A stretch of DNA of 64,000 nucleotides from Opisthorchis felineus (lineage: Eukaryota > Platyhelminthes > Trematoda > Opisthorchiida > Opisthorchiidae). Of this stretch, positions 13,397-25,809 are shown piece after piece. The stretch covers positions 480,770 through 544,769 of the forward strand of contig SJOL01006428.1 in assembly GCA_004794785.1 (NCBI GenBank). Reading direction: 5' to 3'. Under the pieces are notes generated by a model. It made no database searches. It had not been told where the DNA came from and was given only the letters and a program-made list of their open reading frames with translations. Within the stretch, counting starts at the first letter, position 1. The number at the start of each line of letters is the position of its first letter. Made by a program: the position numbers and the translations under genes.

Positions 13397-13987
13397 TCAG
13401 TACAATGCGCGAAAGCTGCCGCCTTGATCTGATGATGGAATTTGAGTACCTTGAGGATTCCGTGTGCTAAGAAGACCAGAACGTCGTTCCCGAAGGGTTA
13501 TTGATAGCAGAAGAGCCGAAGAAGACAGTGGGACAAAGTACAAAGGAGAGACAAGCTGTAGGCAATCTCGAGGTGAAGGCCCACGAAGCTCAGAAGATAA
13601 AATCAGACTTACACTGAGGCAAACCGAGCATGACCTCCGATAGGCCCTTTGAAATCGGTACAGCTTGGTTGTCACTCGACATACCACTTCAGAAATAAGA
13701 GTGGTTAAGGTACTTCTGTACTTCTTCGCGACAGGCATGTGAAACAACAAGGCGTTATGCACAGGCGACCAGAGTTCCAAATGCAGAATCAGTGTTTCAT
13801 AGAGACAACCGACAAGACAAAAATAAGGCATCACGCACCTGGATTGTCTCGTTACCAGGCGGTTGGTCATGAATGTGGAAAAACGATTTGATTCATTCAG
13901 AAATCTAAGAAAGTTCGTCAGCAGCCTGATACTCCAGACACATTCGCTGAGTGCAGCGTTATCTGCGGCGGTTTCCTCCTGCATCAT
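13397..13987 (-). CDS. Longest open frame, unassigned
   Basis: This 196-codon frame is the longest uninterrupted reading in the window. It begins MMQEETAADNAALSECVW and has Leu- and Ser-rich stretches, but I see no domain motif, and the complementary strand has an equally protein-like Arg/Glu-rich reading. In a window of this size one frame of this length could arise by chance. Possible decayed element or novel exon; low confidence that it is translated. Confidence 0.15.
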   Translation of the reverse strand: MMQEETAADNAALSECVWSIRLLTNFLRFLNESNRFSTFMTNRLVTRQSRCVMPYFCLVGCLYETLILHLELWSPVHNALLFHMPVAKKYRSTLTTLISEVVCRVTTKLYRFQRAYRRSCSVCLSVSLILSSELRGPSPRDCLQLVSPLYFVPLSSSALLLSITLRERRSGLLSTRNPQGTQIPSSDQGGSFRALY

Positions 13988-15792
13988 CCGTCTACGGAAT
14001 TCACAGATACTAGCATCTGTGAGGGTTTTTTAAGTAATTTCAGATATTCTCCTCACTGCATATCAAGCTTACGGACCAGAAACTCAAGGCGTCCTTATCC
14101 AAACAAAACGGTCTTTATTCTCAAGACACATTGACTAAACCAAATTCAATCGGTATTTATTAACTCTGAAGAACTATTCCGACACTATCATTGCGGGGTT
14201 TAGTCTGAGTCCCAGGACTGGAATTATTTATTTATCAGGTTCCAATCTTATGACGCTGGAGAACAAGATAAGCGCTCTCACTTGCAAAGTCGCATAAATT
14301 TCGACAGATTAATTGTGGGGCTGAGGAAGATGTCTTCTGTCTCACCTTTATCATGGCTGGCTCATTGTAAGAAGGGTACAGACATTCTAATTCTTGTGCT
14401 CTGAGTGCTAAGGTTGGCTTGGATGACTCTGGGCACGCATTTAAGTTGTCGACTTTGAGCCGGCAAAAATTCCACCTAGAAGTGAAAAAGCATGTACACA
14501 AAAGTTTCCATGTCCAGCGTTCATCCTTCCTTTATTGAAATCAGTTATTTGCAGTTGCGAGCCGACGACAACTTGGCCAACAAAGTTTATAGCAAAAGAC
14601 GTCCATGAAGCTGGCCAAACAACATACAGGCGCTGATTAATATTACAGTAAAAAATACCGCTACTTGTGGAGTACACAGGCGGATTTCAAACGGGTCATT
14701 ACGCATGTTTGCTCGACGGTTCTCTTCTTATCATGTATATGTAAGGTGGCGCAGAGTGGGTCGGTTGACCGACAAAGCACTGCATCAAAACGGTCTGTAC
14801 TCTGCGTACTTCGAAATCCTGATGACCAGATTGGAGCCCTACTTCGGACTGTACAGAGCAGAAGTTTACTCCCAACGTGATCATGCTTGTCAAGAATGAC
14901 TCATCCTGGTGGTGGTGGTGGAAAATACTGCTCGGTTTTGCTGTTCACGCATTACGAGACCTGGATTCGTGAGAATCAAACTACGGTATTGCCTGAGGGA
15001 TGATGCATCATTTGTTCGCCTTGCGGTAGGTGCTAGAATAGCTCCACTATTTTCGACGACCGAAAGCGATTGTTCTTCCTAATCTAAAAAATGCTCTTGA
15101 ACCCGCAGTCCACCTGACACTGACAGATGCTTAAGTCAGAGGAATTCCACTTAAATTTGTTTTCTGAATGCACTGTGCACTAGGTCACAGGAAGCGTCAA
15201 CTGTTGGGATTTCAAGACCCTTCGTTTCACTCTTCTCAGCATAGAATTCGCTAACCTCTCTATAACTGGGGGCGCTATTACAAAAGAGATGGGTGTGCAC
15301 ATGACAAAGCTCTGAAAAGGGATAGGATATTTTACAGAAACAAGCAGCTTTAAATAATCTGATTACGCAGCACGACTTAATAAACATATCATTCCCTTCA
15401 TATATAGCGCTACTGCAGAACAGAACGGGCTTGAACTCAGAATCACTGCTTTTGGACAGACCGGTCGATGTGGTTGAATAATTTGCTTACTTTGATTGCT
15501 GCATTAGCCACGGTGACCTGGTTAAAGATAAGATCATTTCCAGAGTGGGAGATCTTAGTCGTTGTGACACCTAACACACGGGCATGGCATCAACAGCGAC
15601 TCATTGATAATGAGCACTTGAAAGTTGTCCATCCACCTAGTAAGATGTTTTTTATAACCTCATATTTCAAGAAATATATCTGGACCAGGTTGTAAGTCTT
15701 GCCGGCAGTTAGGCAATAGTGACTTCAGGCCGTTCCACCAGCAAACTCTTGCGAGTTTTAAGACGGCATTCGAAATGAAGGTAGTAGTTAGC
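13988..15792. other. Unrecognised sequence
   Basis: No gene or known repeat was recognised, apart from a short (GGT)5 tract near 14908-14922. Confidence 0.4.
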
Positions 15793-15880
15793 GAAATACA
15801 CTCATTTGCAAACAAAATTTGGTTTTGCGAGGGACTCACCTGGAACCCAGCTGAATCTCTCGTTTGTGATGTTTCCAGTA
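15793..15880 (+). repeat. Module X of the hammerhead repeat, solo copy
   Basis: The segment from ATACACTCATTTGC through ACCTGGAACCCAGCTGAA to CTCTCGTTTGTGATGT matches 51728-51815 with only a few changes. No ribozyme core follows, so it is a partial copy. Confidence 0.8.
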
Positions 15881-15964
15881 GTATTTCTTATGAGACTGGG
15901 GTGAAGGGATAATTCAGTACATAATAAGTGAAACCCTGATAGTTATTTCCATACTTATTACGAC

Positions 15965-16420
15965 CTAGCATTCAGCCATTGCACGCGAACATACGGGGGT
16001 GGGGGGAGCGAAATGTTGACCAGATGAGCTCTCTTTGTTAGTTGCCAATGGCCGGACTGACCGCCTCTGGGTCGTCTCCAACCCATACGAGGCCGAGTGA
16101 AGAGAGCTCTACGAGGCAGACATCCTCTGGCATACGAAGTACGTGGCCCAGTAGGTGAAACCTCTGAAGCGTGACCAGCTGATCTATCAAGGGAAAGCGA
16201 ATATCCCCAAAAACGATCTGACATACTTAAGCATTACTGATATAATGTTCCCACCAAACGCGCACAACGCTTTGGAGGCACCGATGGTCACACACAGATT
16301 CTCCGACTTTCTTCCGCAAGCAGCGACTTGAGTCTGGTCCATAAAGTATAACAGATCGGACACCGGGATTGTACACTCTACCCTTGTCAGTTAAACTGAT
16401 GCCTCGCCAGCACCAATTGA
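15965..16420 (-). pseudogene. LINE ORF2 C-terminal fragment
   Basis: Minus-strand readings in shifting frames contain LLGHVLRMPED, GWRRPRGGQS and related peptides. These are typical of the segment downstream of the reverse transcriptase in the flatworm RTE-like LINE that recurs at 23.8, 34.3, 52.3 and 58.6 kb. Frameshifts and stops show it is inactive. Confidence 0.7.
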
Positions 16421-17904
16421 TATGATGGAATATTGAATAGCTTGGGGCACACTGCCAAATACATCACATAGGATTACAAAATTGAAAGCGTGCAGGTTGT
16501 GAGATGCAGCATCGTCGTACGAAAAACAACAAAGCGACACAATATTTCGTTAACATTGCATAGAAACAGACTACATGATGCACTGCGGACTATCGTATCC
16601 ACTAACTCAGGTCCAACATAGTGACCATATCCTCAATACGGTAAGTTAATACCAATACCGGCGTGTGACGGGTTTACCGGCACATTCATTAGAGAAGCCG
16701 TCTTCAGAGCGCACATAGATTCACACGTATGGTTATCTGAATTGGCACAACCACTGGATCATGATAGACAGACGCAGAATTTCATGCAGAATTTCATTTG
16801 ATTAGAACATCATAATACAAGTTATAACAAGCTATGACAAGCCGCTCGACCGTGATGTACTCACAGAGTCCAAGATAGAAGTACATACTTGTTACAATCT
16901 TGAATGAATGAGGTCAGTCCATGTCAATATTCGTGTCCGTGCTAACACACGAGCTGGGTTATTGGGGTCGAAGTGTGGTGTGAATTTCGGCACTTATTGA
17001 GACACCTACTCATCTGGGACTCCAAAGACGGTTGCAACGTTTCTCATCTAGACGCCATTCTGATGGAGGCCAGTGAAACGTAGACAGTTGAACACTGTAG
17101 GTCATACTGTGAAGCACAAACAAAGGCGGTTTCGACTATACTCTCCCACACACAAGGTTCACATTGCACCTTACCACTCGACCATCATCGGATCACCATG
17201 GCCATACATTGGCCTACCCCGGAAAGAGGTCTGTAAATTTCGACTGCCACTGTCTCTCCGAGCTCAACAAGTCTGTCGCAAGATTTTGGTCCCACCAAAA
17301 GATAGCTATCGGCCGCCGCGCCAAATACCGGAATTACATGGTGGTGTCATAATGACTGCCTCTCTAGAAAAAATTGTCTATCAAAAAATAATTAATCTCT
17401 CAGCCTTTTGCCCAGGCATACATGGCTAGCACTTCCAATTTCCAAAGTCTAGTTACCAGGTAACCAACCCAGCTACAAAACCTCGTATGGAGCGCTGGTA
17501 ATTGATTTTCCAACATAAAGAGCTGTGAATGTTGGCGATTTTTCACAACTTTTCCTGTCGATCTCTCGAGTTTCAGGTCAACAGTCATATCATCAAAATA
17601 ATATCAGAAAGTTCACAGTCAAGTGATAACGGACTACGGGGAAGGTTGAAAAGAGGAATGATAACAGCTGGCCAATAAATCCCAACCAACCAACACCCAA
17701 CGCACACAACAGCCTCTACGCCAGATCTCACTAACTGCTGTGCCCTAGCAGGGTTATTTAACGAATGCAATGAGATTACCAAAGAACAAGGCGTCTCTAG
17801 ATAAACATGACATCCCGGTAGACATTTAGAAAGCATGTTTGCGGGTAGTACTCTGACCTCTTTACAACCGGTTCTGCTCAGCGCAGGACGCCAAAGTATA
17901 CACC
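16421..17904. other. Unrecognised sequence between LINE fragments
   Basis: No domain or repeat was recognised. The 118-codon frame at 17073-17429 (+) has no family motif. Confidence 0.4.
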
Positions 17905-18790
17905 GTGGATTAGGAGTATCCGAAATCTACTCCCAAAAGCGAGGGTCTCATATCAGACTGAATCAGGAGGCTTCCGTCTAGGAATGGCTTGCATTTACGA
18001 AATATCCACGCTACGCCGTGTTTTCGGACAACGTCACAGGTTCCATCAATGAACCACCCGCTTCATTTGTTTCCGTGCATCAGTTGACCCAGTTAACAAG
18101 GAATGCCTTTGGTCTGTAAAGCAATTCGACGGAGTGTTGGATGAGCTGTGGAATATCACCGTGGCCTACCCCTCAAGCATAAAAACTCGAAATGAGGAAA
18201 AAACAATGAAATTTGTTCTATACCACGGTGTTTGACAATGCTACCTGGTTTCGCCCATGCATTTCAAATTTGCAATCGGTTGGGCGCTGTCCCTGAACCC
18301 GAGCAAGTTTGCCGGGATATAAATAAGCTCTGCTACAGCGATACGGACCTTGAGGACGCTGATCATTTTGTCCTATGCAGAAATAACCCAACGGAAATCC
18401 CAACCGCATCGGCCACTTTACTTCGCTGATTCGGTTGGAAATAATTGCTGAAAAGACTAAGAATCATCAGCATAGGCATGAATATCCAGTCTACGCCGCT
18501 CAGTGTCAAACGGAAAATTAAAAACCAAGTCGATTCCTCTAAGCGCTTGGGTCTCACCATCTTCCGAAACGGCCAAGCAAGGCAACAAATAGGTGTTCGC
18601 ATCAACAATGACAGCAGAACTTTCATGCAAATCCACATTGCTCTATGGAAACGATCAGAAATCAGCCTTAAAACGAGGCTACAAGTGCGAAAACCGATCG
18701 TCTGACCACAGGGCCATGACACGGCCTAAGCGAGCTGACGACCTTTACAGACTGCAAATACTTAACCACTGGCGATTCCGGCGGATGCTG
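17905..18790 (+). pseudogene. LINE reverse transcriptase remnant
   Basis: In order on the plus strand, in frames broken by stops and shifts, the sequence reads GGFRLGMACIYEISTLRR (RT fingers), an FRASVDPVNKECLW block matching the catalytic palm A motif region, VLYHGV-QCYLVSP (the GVRQGCPLSP motif), DLEDADHFVL in place of the YADD motif, then GQARQQIGVRIN and ALWKRSEISLKTRLQV of the C-terminal region. The YADD aspartate pair is altered, with histidine replacing the second aspartate. It ends where an oppositely oriented copy begins (18800). Function lost; identity as a non-LTR RT is clear. Confidence 0.85.
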
Positions 18791-18799
18791 AAAGTCCAT

Positions 18800-19505
18800 T
18801 CACCATCATCCACAATAACAATACAACCATCAGGGACAGCAACATCAGTGCTGGCACTGATGCTTCACTGACGCACAACCACAAAGTTTACCTAATTATA
18901 TTTAAAGCTCTAATGTGAAAAGAAGAGAGTGGGTGAAGGAGGACCTGATACTGGAATATCGCAAGCGTTCTAGGGCACCCATAGCTCCGTGCACTCAATC
19001 AGCGAATCTGGAAACTGATAGCAAGAGCTCCATTGACGTCGATAAGCCGCCGTTTCTTGCAATGTCTCCAGCCAAGCACAGAAGGGGTTACAAGTCCTTA
19101 TCCTGTAAGGCGTGCTGCAACAACACCCAAACTCTTAGTAATCTCTTCTACGCCCTTCTGCCAAGTCATACGTTGTCCACCTCGCGGTTTCAGCTATTCT
19201 GAAGGAGGCGCAGAAAACAACACTCGTCTAGGTATGCGTAGCACATGGCTGAGCCACCGCAGTTGATGGTGATGGATGTTTTCCGCGGCTGAATTGCCTG
19301 CTGCACAACCAACCACCCGCTTCATAATCATATCGTTATGAATTCGTTGACGCCACCGGACACCAACAACATTTCTGAGGCATCGGAGGCCTGAAGAGGG
19401 AATGCGTGAAAGTGTAAGAAGGGAGGCGTCAGCAGTGGCACTATTTCGCTCACCCGGCCTGTATGCAGCAAAATAAGACGACCAAACTGTTAGCAGCACG
19501 CGACG
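18800..19505 (-). mobile_element. LINE 3' end, inverted to its neighbour
   Basis: Minus-strand peptides include RWRQRIHNDMIMKRVVGC, HHHQLRWLSHVLRIP and SLGVVAARLTG, the usual end of ORF2 in this LINE family, followed by a 3' UTR with the terminal hairpin (18843-18862) and a degenerate GATGAT-type tail (about 18801-18812). It lies tail-to-tail with the plus-strand RT fragment ending at 18790. Confidence 0.8.
18843..18862 (-). promoter_or_regulatory. LINE 3' hairpin with compensatory change
   Basis: CATCAGTGC (18843-18851) pairs perfectly with GCACTGATG (18854-18862) across a 2-base loop. Other intact copies have T:A at the ninth pair, so this copy changed both sides to C:G and kept the stem. 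The hairpin sits a few tens of bases before the simple-repeat tail. Confidence 0.8.
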
Positions 19506-19539
19506 GTGGATGTGGCATGATATTTTTAGTTGTGAGGCT

Positions 19540-19765
19540 CACGGTTGTACGCGGTCTGGTGTACTGTCGGGAGCCCCACACCTAGACAAGAGGACGATTA
19601 CTGTCCTCAGCTAAAACCTTCGGCTCAAAAGCCTGCCCGCAACGGAGCGGGTGAATGGCAGTATACTTCTACTACTATATTACAACACGTTTTTAAGGAG
19701 CAAGTCGCCGTGGCTGTTCCAACCTCCGAACCTGAGGACCAAGAAACTGCGCTCGTCCGACCTCG
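19540..19765 (+). repeat. Interspersed repeat R3, copy 1
   Basis: Matches 60460-60690 in the same orientation: both have GAGGAC near a CTAAA-CCTTC-GTTCAAAAGCCTG-CCGCAA series, then TTTTAAG-AGCAAGT-GCC and a CCGAACCTGA block. No coding capacity was recognised. Confidence 0.6.
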
Positions 19766-20436
19766 AGATGGTTACGTAAGATGATAGTAGACACTCATCG
19801 ACAATTCAGTCGCTCTTCGTTAGTACTGTCATATGTCAACCTATATGCTGAATGCAGTTCCGGAACGATTACGTTATCCAGGAGTTCTCTATAGAAAATA
19901 TGAAACACCTATTCGTTTGAAGAGTGAAGTGACACTTGAGAGTATTTTTCGGAGTGGGTGCTCTCATTAAAAGAAGGTGATTGTGTTTATTCTGTACCTT
20001 ATCCAATTCGGTAGCGTGGTAATACGGAACATGACTAAGTGCAGTCATGCTTTTGCCCACAGGTTGTGAGAAGGATACTTGATTTGGATCTTGTCTACCG
20101 TAGTTTTGACCTCGCACACTAGACAGTCATATGTTGGTTTCCGAATGCAAATGAACAACCACTGAGATGAAACTAAACCATTTGTGTGTGATAAGGTCGT
20201 GGCTGTACTGGAAGTAATGGAGTTGAGGAAAAATACGACCATTTCCGTTGATAATGAGCATCAGGTATCGAAAACGTTTGTCTGAATAGAGAACCATTTG
20301 GCTGATGTTTGCTTTAACAACTTCACCAAGGCATACCTGTAACGTATCGTAGGTCCAAGAATTTAACTCGGTATTATTGTAGGAGTTATAACTATATTTG
20401 AAAATACATACAGTTTCATCACATACAAATTGCCGA
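19766..20436. other. Unrecognised sequence downstream of the methyltransferase
   Basis: This lies 3' of the methyltransferase stop codon on the minus strand and may include its 3' UTR. No canonical polyadenylation signal was confidently chosen and no other feature was recognised. Confidence 0.35.
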
Positions 20437-20857
20437 TCATGACTTGCATTCAGCAGTGTCAAGCTGATGGGAAATAAGCTCTATGGGAGGTTTACGGGCG
20501 ACGATACACTCGGAAGGGACGACTGAGCCAGTTGAAAGTGGTTTTTTCAGCCATTCGATTCTATTGAAACCGCATGCTTCAAGGGCAAGCGCATAGGCAA
20601 CTGGATCACCGCGACCATATCGGAGCCAACCACGTTCATAGTCTTGCTTGAGGCGATCAGGCTGGAAGCATGTGACGAGGCGCCCATTTGGACGAAGGAC
20701 GCGCCATATGTTCCTAAGTGCATAATCCATATTGTGCCAGTAGTAGAAGCAGTTCACATGAAAACAGGCATCCATGGTCGAAGCTAACTGAGGTAGATGG
20801 TCTACGCTGTTTAACGACAAATCGACGATTCCAAAAGGCATCAGTTTTCGGCACCGA
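20437..20857 (-). CDS. SAM-dependent methyltransferase, exon 2 (C-terminal)
   Basis: This exon begins after a CTCTCTAATTTCCAG acceptor and encodes residues 103-242 of the spliced protein, ending at a stop codon. It completes a class I (Rossmann-fold) methyltransferase: FGIVDLSLNSVDHLP (about 111-125) resembles the strand and loop after motif I that contact the adenine, DACFHVNCFYYW (132-143) is the motif II region, and the stretch from NIWRVLRPNGRLV (152-164) is the usual Lx(R/K)PGG-like post-motif, with N in place of the first G. The C-terminal part ends at LDTAECKS. The family transfers methyl groups from S-adenosylmethionine; the acceptor cannot be told from sequence. The exon is open throughout and joins exon 1 exactly in phase (2 + 1 bases). 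Confidence 0.85.
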
Positions 20858-22295
20858 CTGGAAATTAGAGAGCTGGAACTTAGCAGCCAAACACGGATGG
20901 TTTTAGTGTGATCCAAAAATGCGATAATTTTCCAAGGGAATACGACAAGGATTGTGATATGTACCTTATGTTTTGTTTACGGAGTGTCTCGAACGGCAAG
21001 TCAGATCAACCCTACACCCATAAAAAATGGGCCGCCAACGTTTAACGTGAATGTGCTTACATAAAGAACAGCTGGCACCCACCATGCGTACTCATCTGGA
21101 CCGTTTTGCTGGAGAGTGTTACGCTAAGCGTGGAACCCCATTAAAATACAAAACATTCCATATTTGTGGAACCTTTGTAATCTGAACACGAGAGAATAAA
21201 CATACTTCCACTAGGTCGAAACTCCACTACAAGGGATAATGAATCATCACGTGACAAAACCTTATAACCAATTTCTTTTACTCTGACTCATGAAAATGTA
21301 AATGGACAGGTTCATAGTGCTAACGAACTAGTACCGCATGGGATTTTAACAATAACGTGTGAAAACGGAACATGGGGTAAAGTTAAGCATGCATTAAACC
21401 GATTCACTTTATCTCGAACAGGTGTTATCCGAAGGCCAATAGAGGGATTGCTGTCATGACCAACCATTAGCCTTGCGGAAACACAGTTGGATAGAAGCTG
21501 AGCGCGAATGTCTCCACCTAGGTTTGTTATTCTTCATCCCTGCTGGAGAAGACATCCAGACATAAGACGGGACCAAGGCGTAGGTTGTGCTCCTCAGCTT
21601 ATGCATAATGCTCAAAAGGTTATCTGCGACATGATAGGAACAACCGGGGCGTACTGAAAGACTGTGCTGAAGGATAGGACTGTGTTATGAATCGACTATT
21701 TATAGTCCGAAAACAGAAGCCCAGTAAAAGAACCCGATCGTCTCGCGAAGGCAGATAAAAATGCAAGATGATGTAAGTGATGTAGACTTCAATGGGCGAT
21801 TCTAAGAACAACCATAATAGAGAATAACCAAAATAGCATCTCAGGCATCCATCACGCGTAGAATCTGAAAGAACAAATATATGCTAAGTTTGTGCAATGC
21901 TATGGAGTACATACGTGTTAAATAGGCTTGTTTGACATTTACATTTTTTAAGACCCCCGTAGACACAAATTCCGCTTACTAATAACATCGGCCCCTCATG
22001 TGTTATAAGTGACAGCAGATATCCTAGAGTTAACACATCCTGTAGAAAATGAAAAGTTATGTGAGTCGATGTATTGACTTCCCGACCTGAACATATCAGT
22101 CAATCAGTCGAAGGATTCCAGTTACTCTGAAATACACAGACTTCGGTCGAATCCACTATTGTACCCCGTGTAACTTCATCGTACCATTCAAATCGATATC
22201 ATTTTAACTTAGAGTGAATCAAATATACCTTCAACTGCTGTTTCTGAGCAGTATCATAGATCACACATTAATTTGATCCCTTTGAGAATGATGTT

Positions 22296-22470
22296 TTTGA
22301 TGACATCATCATCATCATCATCGACAGCATGACATCAGTGTTCAACACCGATGCTTCGCGGCCGTACAACCATGATTTATTTGAAAGCCTTATTGTGAAG
22401 GAAAGAATAAAGGTGGACGGGGAATGGACTTAGTGCTAGCTTACTACAACCATGACAACTTTAACGGGGA
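22296..22470 (-). mobile_element. LINE 3' terminus with hairpin and ATC tail
   Basis: On the plus strand an (ATC)6-7 tract (22304-22324) precedes the hairpin CATCAGTGT/ACACCGATG (22333-22353, one A-C mismatch) and a conserved block CCGTACAACCATGATTTAT. In minus orientation this is the 3' UTR, hairpin and GATGAT tail of the LINE seen in full context at 58262. The insertion is severely 5'-truncated. Confidence 0.75.
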
Positions 22471-23769
22471 ATTAGATAGGCTTGAGGCAGCCAACATATT
22501 GTATCCCGCTTAGGATGGCGGTTTGCGAATGTGCCGAGGAAGTGAAATTAGGTAAAATTCTAGAATAAACTCAACTCGTCTGTGGATTTAGACGTGCACC
22601 ACAGCTTGACGTACGCACACTTATCAACTGTAATAGCCTACGTCACAAATGAGCACAATATCAGAATGTTTCAAGTGATGTGCAGTTACAGCAAAAATGT
22701 CTCTTCGTCACAAAAGGACAATTGGATCAAGCGAAGTCACCAGTGTAAAAAGGGAAATAAATAGTCGGCTTCCGAAGGGCACGAACTAATTTACTGAAAA
22801 TAACACGTCCCCCTCAGGAACCGAATGGAATGCAGTCGTACAGCAAGACTTCTGAGAGAATGTTAAAGCAAACGATTCTGTCAAGTCGATTGTTGCGCAT
22901 AATAAGGAAAAGCACTTTGAAGCGTTTTAGTACCATCAACAGTGATACATTCAGACAAGTTTTGGGTTGTTTACTGGTTGACTGACTGGCGGGTAGTTTA
23001 AAAAGGGAGCTGATATGCTAACGAGTAAATGAACCCAACGGTACTTATCTTCGAAAGAGTGAACCAAATAGCAACTAGTATCACATACTGGTGATCGACC
23101 AGAAGTGATGATCTCCAAAATCCAACAGAATAGCTGTCGTACTTTTATTTCACTGCCGAATTACATGAGGCGGAAAAACCAGGGATATGACAAAAGAGCT
23201 GTGATTCCCAAAGGATCTTTCACCTAGTCGATTCACGGTGAACTGTTCTGCGCTGGACTATATGAGGACACATCCTGAAGCAGTCGTCAATCGCTGGTTT
23301 TACTTCCAGCTCACACAGGTCCCTATCCAGAGGCGAAGAGCAATCACCAATTTCTCGATCGTACACGCCAATCCAGTTGATATGATGTGCCCTTTCGCTT
23401 AGACGATTGGTCGATTGGATGGTCTAATTGTGGGAAGTTCGTGCTCCTCATCCGTCGGACAAAACAGCGGCTCTGATCAAACCTCGACATTTCGCTGGTA
23501 CGGTTACCCATCCACTGTTTAGTGAGACGCCTGTAGGCTCTGGTAGGGACGAAGTGTTGCGGGTGTACCGTCCATCGTCAACTATCCATGAAAACAACCG
23601 ATCAGGGCATCTAGTAAAAATGACGCTCGAGGGCTTTGCGGTCAGTTCTGTCAGTCAGCTTGTTAACTATAAACCGTGCACCAAGGGTACTTTGGTTCCA
23701 GCTGCTACAACTGGAAAAATGATAGAGCAGGGAAGACAAAGACAGGTATTGGAAGCGATGGCGTGGTCA

Positions 23770-24690
23770 TTTAGTTAGAATTGAGCCAGCTTGTATATCT
23801 GAAGGAACGGAAAACTGGGCAGCTGCGGAGTGAAGACAAGTGCTTTGATGCAAGAGCGCCATTGATTGGGTGACTGAGCCGCGTTTTCCAGTGTTGATAA
23901 ATTGAGTCCCGTGGTCCCCATCCTAGGAGTCGGCAGTTGTCCACCCGACTGAGTTTGCGTATTTGTGCCTTCATACTTCGTTGCCAGGTTACAGCCTGTC
24001 CACATCTCGGTCGCTTCCACTCAGAGCAGGGCTGAGCGAAAAGATCTCTACGAAATGGACAGTTCTATGGCATGTGAAGTACGTGGCCTAATTAGCGTAT
24101 CCTGTTAAGCGTGAGTAGCCCATCCAGTGCCGGAGAGTTCCTTCTTCCTGAAGCCATCCAATGTACATCAGTATTGCTAATCTGATGTTCCCACTAAACA
24201 TGAGTAAAGCTTCGGAGACACTGATGGTCAAACACTGACAATTTCCCTGCGTCCTCTGCACGTAAAGGCCAATTTTCTGATCCATAAAGGAGTGTGCATC
24301 ACACCCCGGATGGATTAGGTTACGTTATCCCTGTTTTATCCCGGGTGTTGCATAGTCAGACAGAGAAGTTTCAAACAACACGTCAGTATTAAAGTTCAAG
24401 AATAGCGGGAGTACAGTATTTGCTTGCCACTACTGGACGTGGTGAACTCGGGCGAAAGCCTTGCTGTATACGCGTAATCGCCCACAGGAAAAAAATCTAT
24501 CAGTGACACCTTTGATCACCAGGCACCGCCATAGTTTCTGGCGGTCGACAGAGTCGAAAACAGCTTGAAACTTAAACTTTTACCAGAACTTACATACAAC
24601 TATATACCACGTCGACTAGCTGGCAGACTTTTAGCAGCAGTCTGCACTTGGCAGGTGTGAAGTGTATACCAAACCGTGCGGCAGAATTAA
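23770..24690 (-). pseudogene. LINE fragment, RT and C-terminus, rearranged
   Basis: Minus-strand peptides: VFDSVDRQKLWRCL and an FLNFNTDVLFETSLS segment of the RT palm (24560-24370), then LTLNRIR-LGHVLHMP, SEWKRPRCGQAVTWQRSMKA and RLLGWGPRDS (24130-23890), ending RYTSWLNSN. Another RT peptide, ARFGIHFTPAKCRLLL, lies at 24620-24680, upstream of the palm peptide although it should follow it. The fragment is therefore rearranged or composite. Multiple frameshifts; inactive. Confidence 0.75.
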
Positions 24691-25339
24691 CATAGGTTAT
24701 TTAAAGTGATTACAGATTCAGATTATATCTGAATCACTGAATAAGCAAAACACTTCTAGAATACCACAAAAATGTCTGATCTAAGTTTCACTGCAGATGT
24801 AAGCTGTGTTATTACTATTATTTCCATCGCAGTCACGTGAGGGGTTGTCATGACTCATTTACAGTCGTCCGCGCAAGACTGCAATAAACCACAGTGGGAC
24901 GATAGTGAAGATATCCGTGTATATTGACCTGGGGAGCAGAACTGACATAGAAAGCCCACCACGGCCGTTTCGTTACCAATTAAGGACTACGTCACTATAG
25001 CGCAGCTAAGTCACATACGCTAAGATACCGTCAAACCCACGAAGCATGTCATAAGGTCCTCTTAATCCAATGGCATCCATGCATCTTTCCGTCAGAAAAG
25101 TAGCTCGAATAGGTGGAATGCCCAGTCGAATGAGAAACAACATAACTAAACAACAGCACACACCTAAAGGCCCCATGATGTAGGAACTAGTAGGGATTAG
25201 CTAATGGGCGCTTATAATGAATCCACAGAACTGATGGAACAAGACGTGTCATTGTGATGTGGTCAATTTACGCGCCTTATCAAGCGCAAATCGCATCAAA
25301 CACGGTATGAAGGAAACGTTTTATACTTGACCTCTACAG

Positions 25340-25530
25340 AATTGCATCACCGCCACCGATAGCACATCAGTGTTCCACACTGATGCCTCACTGCCGTACA
25401 ACCATAATTTATTTGAAGGCCTCACTGTGGGGAATCGGAATCACTGTGGATCGGGAAGGCACTTAGTGACAGTGCAGGTGGCATGCGTGCTTGCAAGTGA
25501 ATTTAATGGCTGGGCAGGAAATGAATGGGA
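25340..25530 (-). mobile_element. LINE 3' terminus with hairpin
   Basis: The hairpin arms CATCAGTGT (25365-25373) and ACACTGATG (25377-25385) are perfect, with loop TCC. The flanking block CCGTACAACCATAATTTAT matches the other copies. The simple-repeat tail next to it is degraded (CATCACCGCCACC). Confidence 0.75.
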
Positions 25531-25809
25531 ATCATGTCGGTAATTATTTGGACCACCCATACAGTACATATAATCCCTCTCAAATGGCATGGGGAAGCTA
25601 CTGTTCCGACGGTGACATATCACATCCACAAAAACAATGTGGGAACGGTTGGTACGAAAAAAAACTCGCTTCGTTTTGGACGAACACCGTCATGCTTATC
25701 TCAATTTTCTGACTTCAGCGGGATCTGAAAGAGCAGGGTGTTTGTGTGCGTGCGGCAACTAGTGAGATACTTTGATTATTATTCTGGGCAAAAATAAAAT
25801 AGCACCTAC

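Larger units (their letters stand above)
20858..25809 (-). other. Intron of the methyltransferase gene
   Basis: On the minus strand the intron starts GTAGGT (after CCG at 25810) and ends TTTCCAG at 20858, 4952 bases. It contains two LINE 3'-end copies (22296-22470 and 25340-25530), a larger LINE fragment (23770-24690) and otherwise unrecognised sequence. All three repeats are in the same transcriptional orientation as the gene. Confidence 0.8.

Noticed and set aside
18450..18720. Minus-strand reading with a YADD-like stretch at 18465
   Set aside because: The plus strand of the same region gives a long ordered series of LINE motifs; the minus reading has none before or after it.
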